This document shows, one piece after another, positions 18,665 through 29,260 of a stretch of 64,000 nucleotides of DNA; within the stretch, counting starts at the first letter, position 1; the number at the start of each line of letters is the position of its first letter. The position numbers and the translations under genes are program-made. The notes beneath the pieces are model-generated. The model was not told where the DNA came from. It ran no database searches and saw only the letters and a list, made by a program, of their open reading frames with translations. Source of the DNA: Bacteroidia bacterium (lineage in GTDB: Bacteria; Bacteroidota; Bacteroidia; B-17B0; Aurantibacillaceae); contig JAIOZA010000002.1 in assembly GCA_021740825.1 (NCBI GenBank), forward strand, positions 62,001-126,000. The letters are read 5' to 3'.

Positions 18665-19975
18665 ATGTCAAACTTAGTAGCCATTGTTGGTCGCCCAAAT
18701 GTTGGAAAATCAACTCTTTTTAATAGATTAACTGAATCTCGTGAAGCCATTGTAGATGATGAACCTGGAGTAACGCGAGATAGGCATTATGGCAAATCAA
18801 ATTGGAATGGAATTGAGTTTTCTGTGGTGGATACCGGCGGTTACATTAAAGGAAGCGAAGATATTTTTGAAGGTGAAATCCGCAAACAAGTTCAAATAGC
18901 TGTTGATGAGAGTACAACTATATTATTTATGGTTGATGTAACTGATGGCGTTACTCAATTTGATAAAGATGTGGCGAATATAGTTCGCAGAAGTAAAAAA
19001 CCCGTTTTATTAGTAGTCAATAAGGTGGATAATAGCGAACGTAATTCTTATGCCGCCGAATTTTATAGTTTAGGCTTAGGCGATCCTTATTGCGTTTCTT
19101 CAAATAGCGGAATGGGTACAGGCGATTTACTTGATGCATTGGTAAAAACATTTCCGGAAGATTCAGGTGCTATTGAAGGAAGCCATTTACCTAAAATAGC
19201 TATTGTTGGAAGACCGAATGTTGGAAAGTCCTCTTTAACGAATGCCCTTTTGGGAGAAGAACGAAATATAGTAACACCAATAGCAGGTACAACGCGCGAT
19301 ACCATACATACGCGTTACAATAAATTTGGACATGATTTTTTGCTGATAGATACAGCTGGTATGCGCAAAAAAGCAAAAGTGCATGAAGATATTGAGTTTT
19401 ATAGCGTCATGAGAACCATTAAAGCTATTGAAACTTCGGATGTATGTGTATTGATGTTAGATGCCACACAAGGAATTGAATCGCAAGATTTAAATATTAT
19501 TCATTTAATAGTAAAAAATCATAAAGGAATTGTGGTTGTAGTTAATAAATGGGATTTAGTTGAAGACAAAAATACCATGACTACCAAACACTTTGAAGAG
19601 CAAATAAGAATAAGTATGATGCCTTTTAAAGATGTTCCTATTATTTTTACATCCGTTACCGAAAAACAACGAATTATGAAAGTGATCGACGTTGCAATGG
19701 AAGTATTTAGTAATAAGTCAACCAAAATACCCACTAGTAAACTAAACGAGTACTTTTTGCCTTTAATTGAGAACTTCCCACCTCCTGCAGTAAAAGGAAA
19801 AATTGTAAAAATAAAGTACGTAACGCAAATTAAAGATACTTGCGCTTTTGTATTTTTTTGTAATTCGCCACAATATTTAACGGATGCTTATAAGCGATTT
19901 TTAGAAAATAAATTCCGTGAAAGCTTTAATTTTTCAGGCGTTCCCCTATCATTTTATTTTAGGGCAAAAAGTTAA
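18665..19975 (+). CDS. der: Ribosome biogenesis GTPase Der
   Basis: The only bacterial GTPase with two tandem G domains, needed for 50S assembly. Both P-loops read GRPNVGKS (residues 9-16 and near 181), each with downstream DTGG or DTAG and NK.D motifs (VVNKVD, VVNKWD). The C-terminal KH-like domain occupies about 350-436. The 436-residue length is normal for the family. It converges with ligA. Confidence 0.97.
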   Translation: MSNLVAIVGRPNVGKSTLFNRLTESREAIVDDEPGVTRDRHYGKSNWNGIEFSVVDTGGYIKGSEDIFEGEIRKQVQIAVDESTTILFMVDVTDGVTQFDKDVANIVRRSKKPVLLVVNKVDNSERNSYAAEFYSLGLGDPYCVSSNSGMGTGDLLDALVKTFPEDSGAIEGSHLPKIAIVGRPNVGKSSLTNALLGEERNIVTPIAGTTRDTIHTRYNKFGHDFLLIDTAGMRKKAKVHEDIEFYSVMRTIKAIETSDVCVLMLDATQGIESQDLNIIHLIVKNHKGIVVVVNKWDLVEDKNTMTTKHFEEQIRISMMPFKDVPIIFTSVTEKQRIMKVIDVAMEVFSNKSTKIPTSKLNEYFLPLIENFPPPAVKGKIVKIKYVTQIKDTCAFVFFCNSPQYLTDAYKRFLENKFRESFNFSGVPLSFYFRAKS

Positions 19976-20004
19976 TTTTGCCTTAAACTCAAAATGTTTT
20001 TTTT
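19975..20004 (+). terminator. Weak possible terminator after der
   Basis: ATTTTG and CAAAAT can form a six-base-pair stem that is followed by G and eight T residues. It overlaps the der stop codon. The stem is short and AT-rich, so the call is weak. Confidence 0.3.
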
Positions 20005-20049
20005 GTACTACACGCTATTATTCAAAATAGCACTTATACATAAATAGAG

Positions 20050-22125
<2,076 letters not shown>

Positions 22126-22126
22126 T

Positions 22127-22134
22127 TAAATTTG
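22127..22134 (+). promoter_or_regulatory. -7 box (TAAATTTG) of the copper-type operon
   Basis: TAAATTTG fits TAnnTTTG and lies 18 nt before the TTG start of the HYC_CC_PP gene. Two TTTG candidates lie upstream with 15- and 24-nt spacers, neither ideal. It is the likely start point for the three-gene operon. Confidence 0.4.
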
Positions 22135-22152
22135 TAAGCAGAAATTAACAGG

Positions 22153-22554
22153 TTGAAAACTAAATTATTTAAAATAGTTATTTCATTGGTAGCCATCACC
22201 TACGTGTTTTCTACTATTGGTGTTTCTGTTATTTCGCATTACTGCGGAGGCGAGTTGGAAGAAGTAGCTTTGTTCTCAAAACCGACGTCTTGTTGCGGAG
22301 AAGATGAAAGTGAGATGGAAGATGGTTGTTGCAAAAACGAAATTGTACACGTTTTTTTTAAGGAAGATTTTACATTTCAAACTTTAATCAGCGACAGTAA
22401 ACCTCCTATTAGTCAACTGTTTATATTAATAGGTAATTCTATTTTTTTTTCTGAGCAAATTGTTTCAAAAACAATTTGCTTAATTAATAAAAAAACTCAT
22501 CCACCTAATCTTGTTCAACAAGATATTGTCATTACAAGCGTTTTATTAATTTGA
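22153..22554 (+). CDS. HYC_CC_PP family protein
   Basis: A 133-residue protein with an N-terminal signal or anchor segment (5-24). It shows the three motif groups that name this Bacteroidota family: SHYCGG, then cysteine pairs in SCCGEDE and GCCKNE, then KPP. The start is TTG (22153); no ATG lies upstream in frame and it gives a normal signal sequence. The cysteines and the downstream HMA-domain and TonB-receptor genes suggest a periplasmic metal-related, probably copper-related role. That function is inferred from context. Confidence 0.8.
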   Translation: MKTKLFKIVISLVAITYVFSTIGVSVISHYCGGELEEVALFSKPTSCCGEDESEMEDGCCKNEIVHVFFKEDFTFQTLISDSKPPISQLFILIGNSIFFSEQIVSKTICLINKKTHPPNLVQQDIVITSVLLI

Positions 22555-22557
22555 TAA

Positions 22558-22584
22558 AGTCTCCCAATTCTTTAATTGGAGGAT
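22558..22584 (+). promoter_or_regulatory. Small stem-loop between the first two copper-operon genes
   Basis: CTCC-(C)-AATT and AATT-GGAG pair around CTTT just after the HYC_CC_PP stop codon. It may trim or attenuate the operon mRNA. No long T tract follows. Confidence 0.35.
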
Positions 22585-22652
22585 AAAATGGCTATGCTAT
22601 ATTGAATTATGTTCAGTGTAACGTTTAAATCAAATTTCTAAAAACTAAACCA

Positions 22653-22997
22653 ATGAAACTTATAATTATATTATTTTTAAGCTTAATTTTTTCTATAAAA
22701 ATTCAAGCACAATCTACCATCACAACTTCTACTATTTCTGTTAAAGGAAACTGCGGAGAATGCAAAGAGCGTATTGAAAATGCTGCAGATATTAAAGGTG
22801 TTAAAAACGACATTTGGAATGAAGAAACAAAAATACTAGCCGTTACTTATGATACAAAAAAGGTAACTCTTGAACAAATTGAAAAAGCAATTGCAAAAGC
22901 AGGTCATGAAACTGTTTCGCAAAAAGCAGATGATAGAGCTTATAACAAGCTTCCTTCTTGTTGTAAATATAAAACGCAAGACTGCGAGAAAAAATAA
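22653..22997 (+). CDS. Secreted heavy-metal-associated (HMA) domain protein
   Basis: A 114-residue protein with a signal peptide (1-19, cut near IQAQ). The rest is a single HMA ferredoxin-like domain with the metal-binding motif GNCGECKERIE in place of the usual GMTCxxC, then a VTYDTKKVTLEQIEKAI strand-helix. The tail adds two more cysteine groups (SCCKYKTQDC). Export makes it a periplasmic metal-binding protein rather than a cytosolic copper chaperone. It lies between the HYC_CC_PP gene and the TonB receptor, five nt before the latter, so all three are probably one operon. Confidence 0.88.
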   Translation: MKLIIILFLSLIFSIKIQAQSTITTSTISVKGNCGECKERIENAADIKGVKNDIWNEETKILAVTYDTKKVTLEQIEKAIAKAGHETVSQKADDRAYNKLPSCCKYKTQDCEKK

Positions 22998-23002
22998 TAA
23001 CG

Positions 23003-25282
23003 ATGATAAAAAAGTTATTAGTAGTCCTTTTTGGACTTATTTGTGCTTGCCCTAATTTTGCTCAGGTAAAAGGAAAAGTGACAGAGGTTTCTTCTAGTAA
23101 GGACGCAATTGGATTGCCTGGTGTTACTATATTTTGGCTTAAGACTTCCATTGGTTCGACAACTGATACTAATGGACTATTTTCTATTTCTTCAACATCT
23201 GAAACCAACAAATTAGTTATTACTGCTATTGGTTATAAAAGTGATACGTTAGTTATAAAAGACACCACGAAATTTTTATCCATACGTTTAAAAGGCGGCG
23301 TAGATTTAACCGAAGTAGAGGTAATTTATGAATCAACTGGCACAGAGCTTTCTTATATGAATACAATTAAAGTGGAGACATTAAATGAACGTTCATTAAT
23401 GAAAGCAGCTTGTTGCAATTTATCGGAAAGTTTTGAAACCAATCCCAGCGTGGATGTAAATTTTGCGGATGCAGTTACAGGAACTAAACAAATTCAAATG
23501 CTAGGTTTATCCGGACAATATGCACAGATAACAAAAGAAAACATGCCTTACATGCGTGGCCTCGCCAATGGTTACGGTTTAAGTTTTATTCCCGGTACAT
23601 GGATACAATCAATTCAATTAAGCAAGGGAGCTGGATCAGTTATAAATGGTTACGAAAGTTTAACGGGTCAAATAAATACGGAACTTCAAAATCCGGAAAC
23701 ATCTGATAGGTTGAACTTTAACACCTATGTTAACCAAAACGCTCGTAATGAATATAACTTAAATGTGAAGCATCGTTTTAACGAAAAGTTTGCCATAGGA
23801 CTATTAACTCATGCAAATTTTAATCCATTAATGGAAGATATGAACCACGATGGTTTTTTAGATATACCAACTGGTAAACAATATAATGTGATGAATAAGT
23901 ATGCGTATAATTCAGGAAAAGGTTTTGAAGCGCAATTTGGAGGCGGCTATTTAGTTGACGAAAGAACAGGAGGTCAAATTCATTCTACAACACCTGACAC
24001 AATTGGTCACGGATTATCTCATAACAATACAGGCGCTAATAGTTTTCCACTTTATAAAATTGAAATAAAAAATAAAAAGTGGGAATTGTATAGTAAAACT
24101 GGTTTTGTCTTTCGTGATAAACCAGGAACAAGTATGGGTTTACAAATATCTTACTTAAATCATGATCAAAACAATTCCTATGGCTTTACTTCATATAAGG
24201 GGCTGCAAAAAACATTTTATGCTAATTATATATTTCAGGGAATTATTAAAACAACTGATAATACTTATAAACTTGGCGCTAGTTTCATGAATGATCAAGT
24301 AAATGAATCATATCAATTATTTAAATTTAATCGTGATGAAAAAGTAGGTGGCGCTTTTGCAGAATTTGCTCACAACAGTGGCGAAAAATTTAATATAATA
24401 GCAGGATTAAGAGCTGATTATCATAATTATTATGGACTGTTTTTTACACCAAGATTGCATTTAAGATATGCTTTCAATAAAAGTAAAACAGTATTTAGAT
24501 TAAGTGGTGGCAGAGCTTTGAAAACGGCTAATATTTTTGCGGAAAATACAGCATTAATGGCAACTTCCAGAGATTGGATTATTACAACAAGTGATTTAAA
24601 TATGCCTTACGGTTTAAAGCCTGAAACGGGTTGGAACTATGGATTAAATTTTACTCAAAAATTGAAACTGAATTTTAAAGATGCCTATATAACAGTTGAT
24701 ATATATCGCACTGATTTTACTCAACAAGTTGTTGTGGATGTAGATTATAATACGCAACAAGCTTTATTTTATAATTTAAATGGTCCATCTTTTTCAAATA
24801 CAGCTCAAATAGAATTTGGTTGGGAAATTCGTAAACGATTAAATATTAAAACCGCATACCGTTATGTGGATACAAAAGTAAGTTATAAAAATGGGCTGCT
24901 TCAAAAGGCACTAGTTTCAATTAACAGAGCCTTTGTAAATATATCCTACGAAACCAAAAGGAAGCATTGGCTATTTGATGCAACCTTGCAATTCAATGGT
25001 AAAAAACGTTTACCTCAAACATTTAATAATCCAAATGAATATCAACGCACTGAGTATTCTCCTGATTTTTATAATGTGTTAACTCAAATAACTTATATTA
25101 CAAAAATTAAAAAAGCTGATTTTAATATATATGTTGGTGCTGAAAATGCATTAGATTACAAACAGCAAAATCCAATCATAGCAAGTGATGCACCTTTTAA
25201 TAAATATTTTGATGCTAGTATGGTTTGGGGGCCTATTTACGGAAGAATGCTATACATTGGGTTGCGATTTAAGTTGAAGTAA
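23003..25282 (+). CDS. TonB-dependent outer membrane receptor, probably metal-related
   Basis: A 759-residue receptor. A signal peptide (1-20) is followed by a carboxypeptidase-like regulatory domain (about 21-100, GLPGVTIFWL), a plug domain (about 115-220) and the 22-strand barrel. The plug begins with LMKAACCNLSESFETNPSVD, where a CC pair is unusual for a plug. The operon context (HYC_CC_PP and periplasmic HMA protein) suggests copper or a copper-binding compound as substrate; this is inference. There is no SusD partner, so a SusC-type glycan system is unlikely. Spacing to the HMA gene is five nt. Confidence 0.88.
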   Translation: MIKKLLVVLFGLICACPNFAQVKGKVTEVSSSKDAIGLPGVTIFWLKTSIGSTTDTNGLFSISSTSETNKLVITAIGYKSDTLVIKDTTKFLSIRLKGGVDLTEVEVIYESTGTELSYMNTIKVETLNERSLMKAACCNLSESFETNPSVDVNFADAVTGTKQIQMLGLSGQYAQITKENMPYMRGLANGYGLSFIPGTWIQSIQLSKGAGSVINGYESLTGQINTELQNPETSDRLNFNTYVNQNARNEYNLNVKHRFNEKFAIGLLTHANFNPLMEDMNHDGFLDIPTGKQYNVMNKYAYNSGKGFEAQFGGGYLVDERTGGQIHSTTPDTIGHGLSHNNTGANSFPLYKIEIKNKKWELYSKTGFVFRDKPGTSMGLQISYLNHDQNNSYGFTSYKGLQKTFYANYIFQGIIKTTDNTYKLGASFMNDQVNESYQLFKFNRDEKVGGAFAEFAHNSGEKFNIIAGLRADYHNYYGLFFTPRLHLRYAFNKSKTVFRLSGGRALKTANIFAENTALMATSRDWIITTSDLNMPYGLKPETGWNYGLNFTQKLKLNFKDAYITVDIYRTDFTQQVVVDVDYNTQQALFYNLNGPSFSNTAQIEFGWEIRKRLNIKTAYRYVDTKVSYKNGLLQKALVSINRAFVNISYETKRKHWLFDATLQFNGKKRLPQTFNNPNEYQRTEYSPDFYNVLTQITYITKIKKADFNIYVGAENALDYKQQNPIIASDAPFNKYFDASMVWGPIYGRMLYIGLRFKLK

Positions 25283-25311
25283 TTTATACAAAAAAATTAA
25301 GGATTTAATTT

Positions 25312-25337
25312 TATTGAAATACTAATCAATTTCAATA
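25312..25337. other. Stem-loop after the TonB receptor
   Basis: TATTGAAAT and ATTTCAATA form a perfect nine-base-pair stem around an eight-base loop, about 30 nt after the receptor stop. There is no T tract, so it is more likely an mRNA 3'-end stabiliser or operator than an intrinsic terminator. The remaining spacer to the kinase gene shows nothing clear. Confidence 0.4.
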
Positions 25338-25443
25338 TTAAGAAGGACGTTATTGTTGTTAATAAAAAAGTTGATAAAATAAATTTAACAAATTTTAAGT
25401 GGCTTATTAATGCTGTATTTTTCAAGTAGCTAAAATTTGTCCT

Positions 25444-26694
25444 ATGAAAAAAGTTACTTTAAGCGAAAAAAAAATATCAAAAAATGATATTCCTCACACA
25501 AACAAAGATTTAAGTAAATCAAGTTTGCAGGACAAGCGAGCGATTTTTTTGCAAGACCACTTTAAAAATAACTCAAAAAATAGCGAGGCAAATGTACCTG
25601 CAAGATCAACTGATAATTCTGTACAATTTAACTTCACAAGTCCATACGAAATTGAGATTCTGAAATTAAAAGCAGAAATTGAAGATTTAAAAAAAGTTAC
25701 GAGTCAAGCTAATACTAAAAAAGATATTCAAACTGCTATGTCTGGTGTATTAGATAAAATACTTCCAGATTTTGTTCATGAAATTTCGTCACCAGTTAGC
25801 ATCTTAGATAATTCTTTAGAAAATTTATTATTTCAGTATAATAAAGTAATGAATACTTATACTGATTTGGTAAATAATGAAGGCACGAAAGATGCTGCAA
25901 TTTATATTTATCAATATACCCAGACCATCAGTCATTTTTTAGCAAATGTTAATCATAATCTTAAATTTAGAGAAAATAAAAAAGGATTAGTTTCTGAATT
26001 AAGTCGCTATAATTTTAAAAACACTCAACATGGAGCAGATCATTTAATGACTGCTGGTGTATTAAATATTGATGAAAAATTACATACAGTATTTAGTCAA
26101 GTAAGAGGAAATGAACTTTTTGATTTACTCATTTCTTTTATTTCGGTAAAACAGTCCTTTGCCATTTTAGAAACAGCCAAGTTTAAAAGTAAAAATTTAA
26201 TCGTTTCGATAAAGAATTACACAAATAGATCGTCACATTCTGTTGATGAAGTATTTAATTTAAAATCATCAATTGATTCGGCTTTAGTAATGGTTGGCCA
26301 CAGATTACGTTCTCGAAGATTTAACTTTTCATACGATGCCTCTTGCTTTATTAATGGAGATATAAAAAAACTATCTCACATTTGGATTAATTTACTCTCA
26401 AATGCTATAGAAGCTAGTAATTCAAATGGCGCAATAAATCTAAATGTGTTTGTTGAAAACGAAAATGTAGTAGTAACTGTTCAAGATGATGGTTCGGGAA
26501 TTACTGAAGAAAATTTAAAAAACATATACAAAGCAGACTTTACAACTAAATTAAATCAAGAGGGAATTGGCATGGGGCTTGACTTTTGCAAAAACTATTT
26601 AGAAAGTATTGATGCTACGATTGAGGTCATTTCTAAACCAGGTGATACAACTTTTACAGTTAGATTTTCAACATATGCAGACAGCATTAAATAA
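25444..26694 (+). CDS. Soluble sensor histidine kinase
   Basis: A 416-residue kinase without signal peptide or membrane segment. Residues ~1-75 are polar and probably disordered, 75-95 form a short coiled coil (IEILKLKAEIEDL), and the DHp region carries HEISSPVSILDNS with the candidate phospho-accepting histidine near residue 113. The HATPase domain (about 275-412) has the N box (HIWINLLSNAIEAS), DDGSGI and GIGMGLDF boxes. No PAS or GAF sensor is visible, so the input is unknown. The downstream REC-PP2C gene overlaps or closely follows it, which makes that protein the probable partner. Confidence 0.88.
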   Translation: MKKVTLSEKKISKNDIPHTNKDLSKSSLQDKRAIFLQDHFKNNSKNSEANVPARSTDNSVQFNFTSPYEIEILKLKAEIEDLKKVTSQANTKKDIQTAMSGVLDKILPDFVHEISSPVSILDNSLENLLFQYNKVMNTYTDLVNNEGTKDAAIYIYQYTQTISHFLANVNHNLKFRENKKGLVSELSRYNFKNTQHGADHLMTAGVLNIDEKLHTVFSQVRGNELFDLLISFISVKQSFAILETAKFKSKNLIVSIKNYTNRSSHSVDEVFNLKSSIDSALVMVGHRLRSRRFNFSYDASCFINGDIKKLSHIWINLLSNAIEASNSNGAINLNVFVENENVVVTVQDDGSGITEENLKNIYKADFTTKLNQEGIGMGLDFCKNYLESIDATIEVISKPGDTTFTVRFSTYADSIK

Positions 26695-27979
26695 TTTTCC
26701 ATTATCACCTATTGTTGAAATTGAATCTAGTTCAATGCAACATACTATATTAATTATTGATGATGATGCAAATTTGACACTTTCAATAAAAGAGAAATTA
26801 TATAATTTTCCAGAATATGATTTTGTAATTGAAATTGCAAATGATCCAATTGAAGGATTAGAACTGCTTAGTATTTTGCATACAGAAGGCGTTATTCCTT
26901 CTATAATTATTAGCGATTTATCAATGCCAAGTATGCAAGGTGATGATTTTTTAGAGGAATCTATGCGATATTTTCCAGATGCTAAAAAAATATTGATGTC
27001 TGGTAATCCTAATTTAGATGCTGTTGTTCATTCAGTTAATTCTGCTCATATTTTTAGAATGCTTACAAAGCCAATTCAAGAACTAGAGTTTCAATTAACC
27101 ATAAGCCAAGCCATTAAATCTATTGAACTTGATACCCAAGTTAATGAACTAAACCTTAAGTTGACGCACATTAATGCCAATTTAGAAAAAATTGTTGAAG
27201 AGAAGATATATGAACTAGCAGAAAAAAATCAACAGTTAACAGATAGTATTCATTACGCTGAATTAATTCAAAAATCGGTACTTTCATCAGAAAATGATTT
27301 CTCCGCAGATCTTCCTAATGCTTTTACGGTTATTTTTCCAAAAGATATTGTAAGTGGCGATTTTTTTTGGTACCACAACGATAATGACTATTTAAGTTAC
27401 TGTATAGCAGACTCAACTGGTCATGGGGTACCTGGTGCGTTTGTATCTTTACTTGCATACGGTGCGTTGCGTGAATCTTTTGAAAGTAATAAATTAGAAC
27501 GTGATTTAAGTTCCATAATTTGTAGTGCAAATAACCAATTTAAAAAGACTTTAAATTTTAATTTAAATAAAGATTCAGCTGAATTAGGCTATTTATTTTT
27601 TAATTGGAAAACATACGAATTAAAGTATTGTGGTTTTAAAACAACACTTTATGTTGTGCGCAAATCGGAGATACTAGAATTAAAAGGTTCTAAGATAATT
27701 TTTGGCTCTGAACATCTTGATAAAATGAATGATGATCATATTCAAAGTATGCAACTGATTCCTGGTGATACTATTTTTATGACCTCTGATGGTTACATCG
27801 ATCAATTTGGTGGAAGAGATAATAAAAAATTTGGGACCAAACGATTTAAATTGCTTATTTCTTTAATTGCTAATCATCATTACGCAAATCATCGCAACAT
27901 TTTTATTAAAGAATTTTTAAATTGGAAAGGTAATAATGAACAAACTGATGATGTAAGTGTTTTTGGACTTACTGTATAA
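26675..27979 (+). CDS. Response regulator with PP2C (SpoIIE/RsbU-type) phosphatase output
   Basis: The track begins at 26609, but ATG 26675 (20-nt overlap with the kinase) or ATG 26735 (directly before HTILIIDDDAN) is more likely; I use 26675. The receiver domain has the acidic pocket IIDDD, the phospho-acceptor in IISDLSMP, LMSG and the conserved K in LTKP. A coiled-coil linker (about 170-210) follows, then a PP2C-like phosphatase domain with DIVSGDFFW, IADSTGHGVPGAF and TDDVSVFGL, which supply metal-binding aspartates. Such proteins dephosphorylate anti-anti-sigma (STAS) partners in partner-switching systems. No STAS or anti-sigma gene is nearby, so the target lies elsewhere. Confidence 0.9.
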   Translation: MQTALNNFPLSPIVEIESSSMQHTILIIDDDANLTLSIKEKLYNFPEYDFVIEIANDPIEGLELLSILHTEGVIPSIIISDLSMPSMQGDDFLEESMRYFPDAKKILMSGNPNLDAVVHSVNSAHIFRMLTKPIQELEFQLTISQAIKSIELDTQVNELNLKLTHINANLEKIVEEKIYELAEKNQQLTDSIHYAELIQKSVLSSENDFSADLPNAFTVIFPKDIVSGDFFWYHNDNDYLSYCIADSTGHGVPGAFVSLLAYGALRESFESNKLERDLSSIICSANNQFKKTLNFNLNKDSAELGYLFFNWKTYELKYCGFKTTLYVVRKSEILELKGSKIIFGSEHLDKMNDDHIQSMQLIPGDTIFMTSDGYIDQFGGRDNKKFGTKRFKLLISLIANHHYANHRNIFIKEFLNWKGNNEQTDDVSVFGLTV

Positions 27980-27982
27980 AGA

Positions 27983-28123
27983 TTAGTGTTTTCTCTTTTT
28001 CTTATCGTGATTAAAACTTGGGCATGTTGCACATTTTTCTTTATGCTTGAATAGCGAACAGCTTGTAAGCAAGGTTGAAACTATTACAGATAATAAACTA
28101 ATTGAAATAAAATATTTTTTCAT
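27983..28123 (-). CDS. Small lipoprotein with a CxxC motif (46 aa)
   Basis: Too short for the ORF track but well supported. The translation starts MKKYFISISLLSVIVSTLL and has a lipobox TSC with the lipidated cysteine at position 22. The mature part is about 25 residues: a CATC motif followed by a basic tail ending KKKRKH. The ATG lies 33 nt after the stop of the peroxidase gene on the same strand, so the two are probably co-transcribed. The product should be a tiny membrane-anchored protein. The CxxC could bind metal or haem or undergo thiol chemistry; the function is unknown. The stop codon is only three nt from the convergent REC-PP2C stop. Confidence 0.7.
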   Translation of the reverse strand: MKKYFISISLLSVIVSTLLTSCSLFKHKEKCATCPSFNHDKKKRKH

Positions 28124-28156
28124 TAATATTTTTAAAATTTACAGTTATTTTTTTTA

Positions 28157-29125
28157 TTACTTTTTAGATTTCAAAAATCTAGCGTCAGTTAAAGATACTA
28201 AAAATGCAACTAAATCTTTTTTGTCTTGAACAGTTAATCCAAGAGGTTTTGCTAGTAATGAATCTCTATTTTTTGAATTATTTATAAAATCATCGGGGGT
28301 ATTATAATAATTGATTACATCCATTAATGTTCTAAACATCCCATTATGCATGTATGGTGATGTTAATGCAATGTTCCGTAAGCCAGAAACTTTAAATCTC
28401 CCAATATCCTCCGGATCTCGCGTTATTTTAAATCGTCCACTATCATTTAAATCTTTACCATTAAATAGGCCAATATTTCTAAAGTCATCATTTGTAAAAT
28501 CTGGACCAAAATGGCAATCAAAACACTTTCCTTTTACATTAAATATCTCTCTACCTCGCTTAGCCGAAGCAGAAAATTTAGTAGTATCGCTTGCATTCAT
28601 ATAACAATCAAAAGCCGAATTATTTGTTTCTAAAGTTCTTTCAAAACTAGCAATTGCATCTATTACAGATTTTTTATCAGCAGCATGTCCAAAAATTTTA
28701 ATAAAAAAAGTATTGTATTGAGCATGCTTATTTAATTTTTGAACAACAACAGAGAGTGGAATATCCATTTCAAGCGGATTTTCAATAGGACCTACCGCCT
28801 GCTCTTCCAAACTTTGCGACCTGCCATCCCAAAAATGAAAGTTACGCGCAGATTGATTCATGGCGCTAGGCGTGTTTCTTGCTCCTTTTAAACTATCTAT
28901 GCCAAAACTAAAAGGAGTATTATCTGCAAAAGCAAATTCTGGTTTATGACAAGAAGCGCAGCTGATTTTATTGTCACGAGATAAAATAGAATCAAAAAAT
29001 AACAACTCTCCCAACTCTTCAATAGTTGAGGGCTCCTTCAACTTAGTTTCTTTTGATTCTTTGCTACAGGAAATACAAATAATAAATAATACAATTAGAC
29101 TCAAATATTGTTTAGTGCAAAACAT
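28157..29125 (-). CDS. Di-haem cytochrome c peroxidase (MauG/CcpA family) lipoprotein
   Basis: The track starts at a TTG; ATG 29125 gives a lipoprotein signal with lipobox cysteine near residue 20 (IICISC). Two c-type haem motifs are present, CASCHKPEFAF and CFDCHFGPDF, as in bacterial cytochrome c peroxidases that reduce H2O2 with cytochrome electrons in the periplasm. GARNTPSAMNQ and the late LRNIALTSPYMHNGMF are family signatures. Length (about 322) is normal. The -7 box TATATTTG ends three nt before the ATG, which suggests a leaderless transcript. A small CxxC lipoprotein follows in the same direction. Confidence 0.92.
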   Translation of the reverse strand: MFCTKQYLSLIVLFIICISCSKESKETKLKEPSTIEELGELLFFDSILSRDNKISCASCHKPEFAFADNTPFSFGIDSLKGARNTPSAMNQSARNFHFWDGRSQSLEEQAVGPIENPLEMDIPLSVVVQKLNKHAQYNTFFIKIFGHAADKKSVIDAIASFERTLETNNSAFDCYMNASDTTKFSASAKRGREIFNVKGKCFDCHFGPDFTNDDFRNIGLFNGKDLNDSGRFKITRDPEDIGRFKVSGLRNIALTSPYMHNGMFRTLMDVINYYNTPDDFINNSKNRDSLLAKPLGLTVQDKKDLVAFLVSLTDARFLKSKK

Positions 29126-29128
29126 AAG

Positions 29129-29136
29129 CAAATATA
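29129..29136 (-). promoter_or_regulatory. -7 box (TATATTTG) abutting the peroxidase start
   Basis: On the minus strand the sequence reads TATATTTG-CTT-ATG. With the usual three-nucleotide distance from this box to +1, transcription would start at the A of the ATG. No -33 TTTG is visible at 19 nt. Confidence 0.45.
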
Positions 29137-29260
29137 AATTAGTAATGGCTTGTAATTAATAATTCTTTTACAAGTAAATAATCCTAATAATTAAAACAAT
29201 ATCTATTTTGAGAATTTCAAAAAAACTCAATGAGATAAAAAAATTCTTTTAAAAATACCT

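Noticed and set aside
28047-28229. 60-residue plus-strand ORF
   Set aside because: It overlaps the better supported minus-strand lipoprotein and the end of the peroxidase gene and has no recognisable features.
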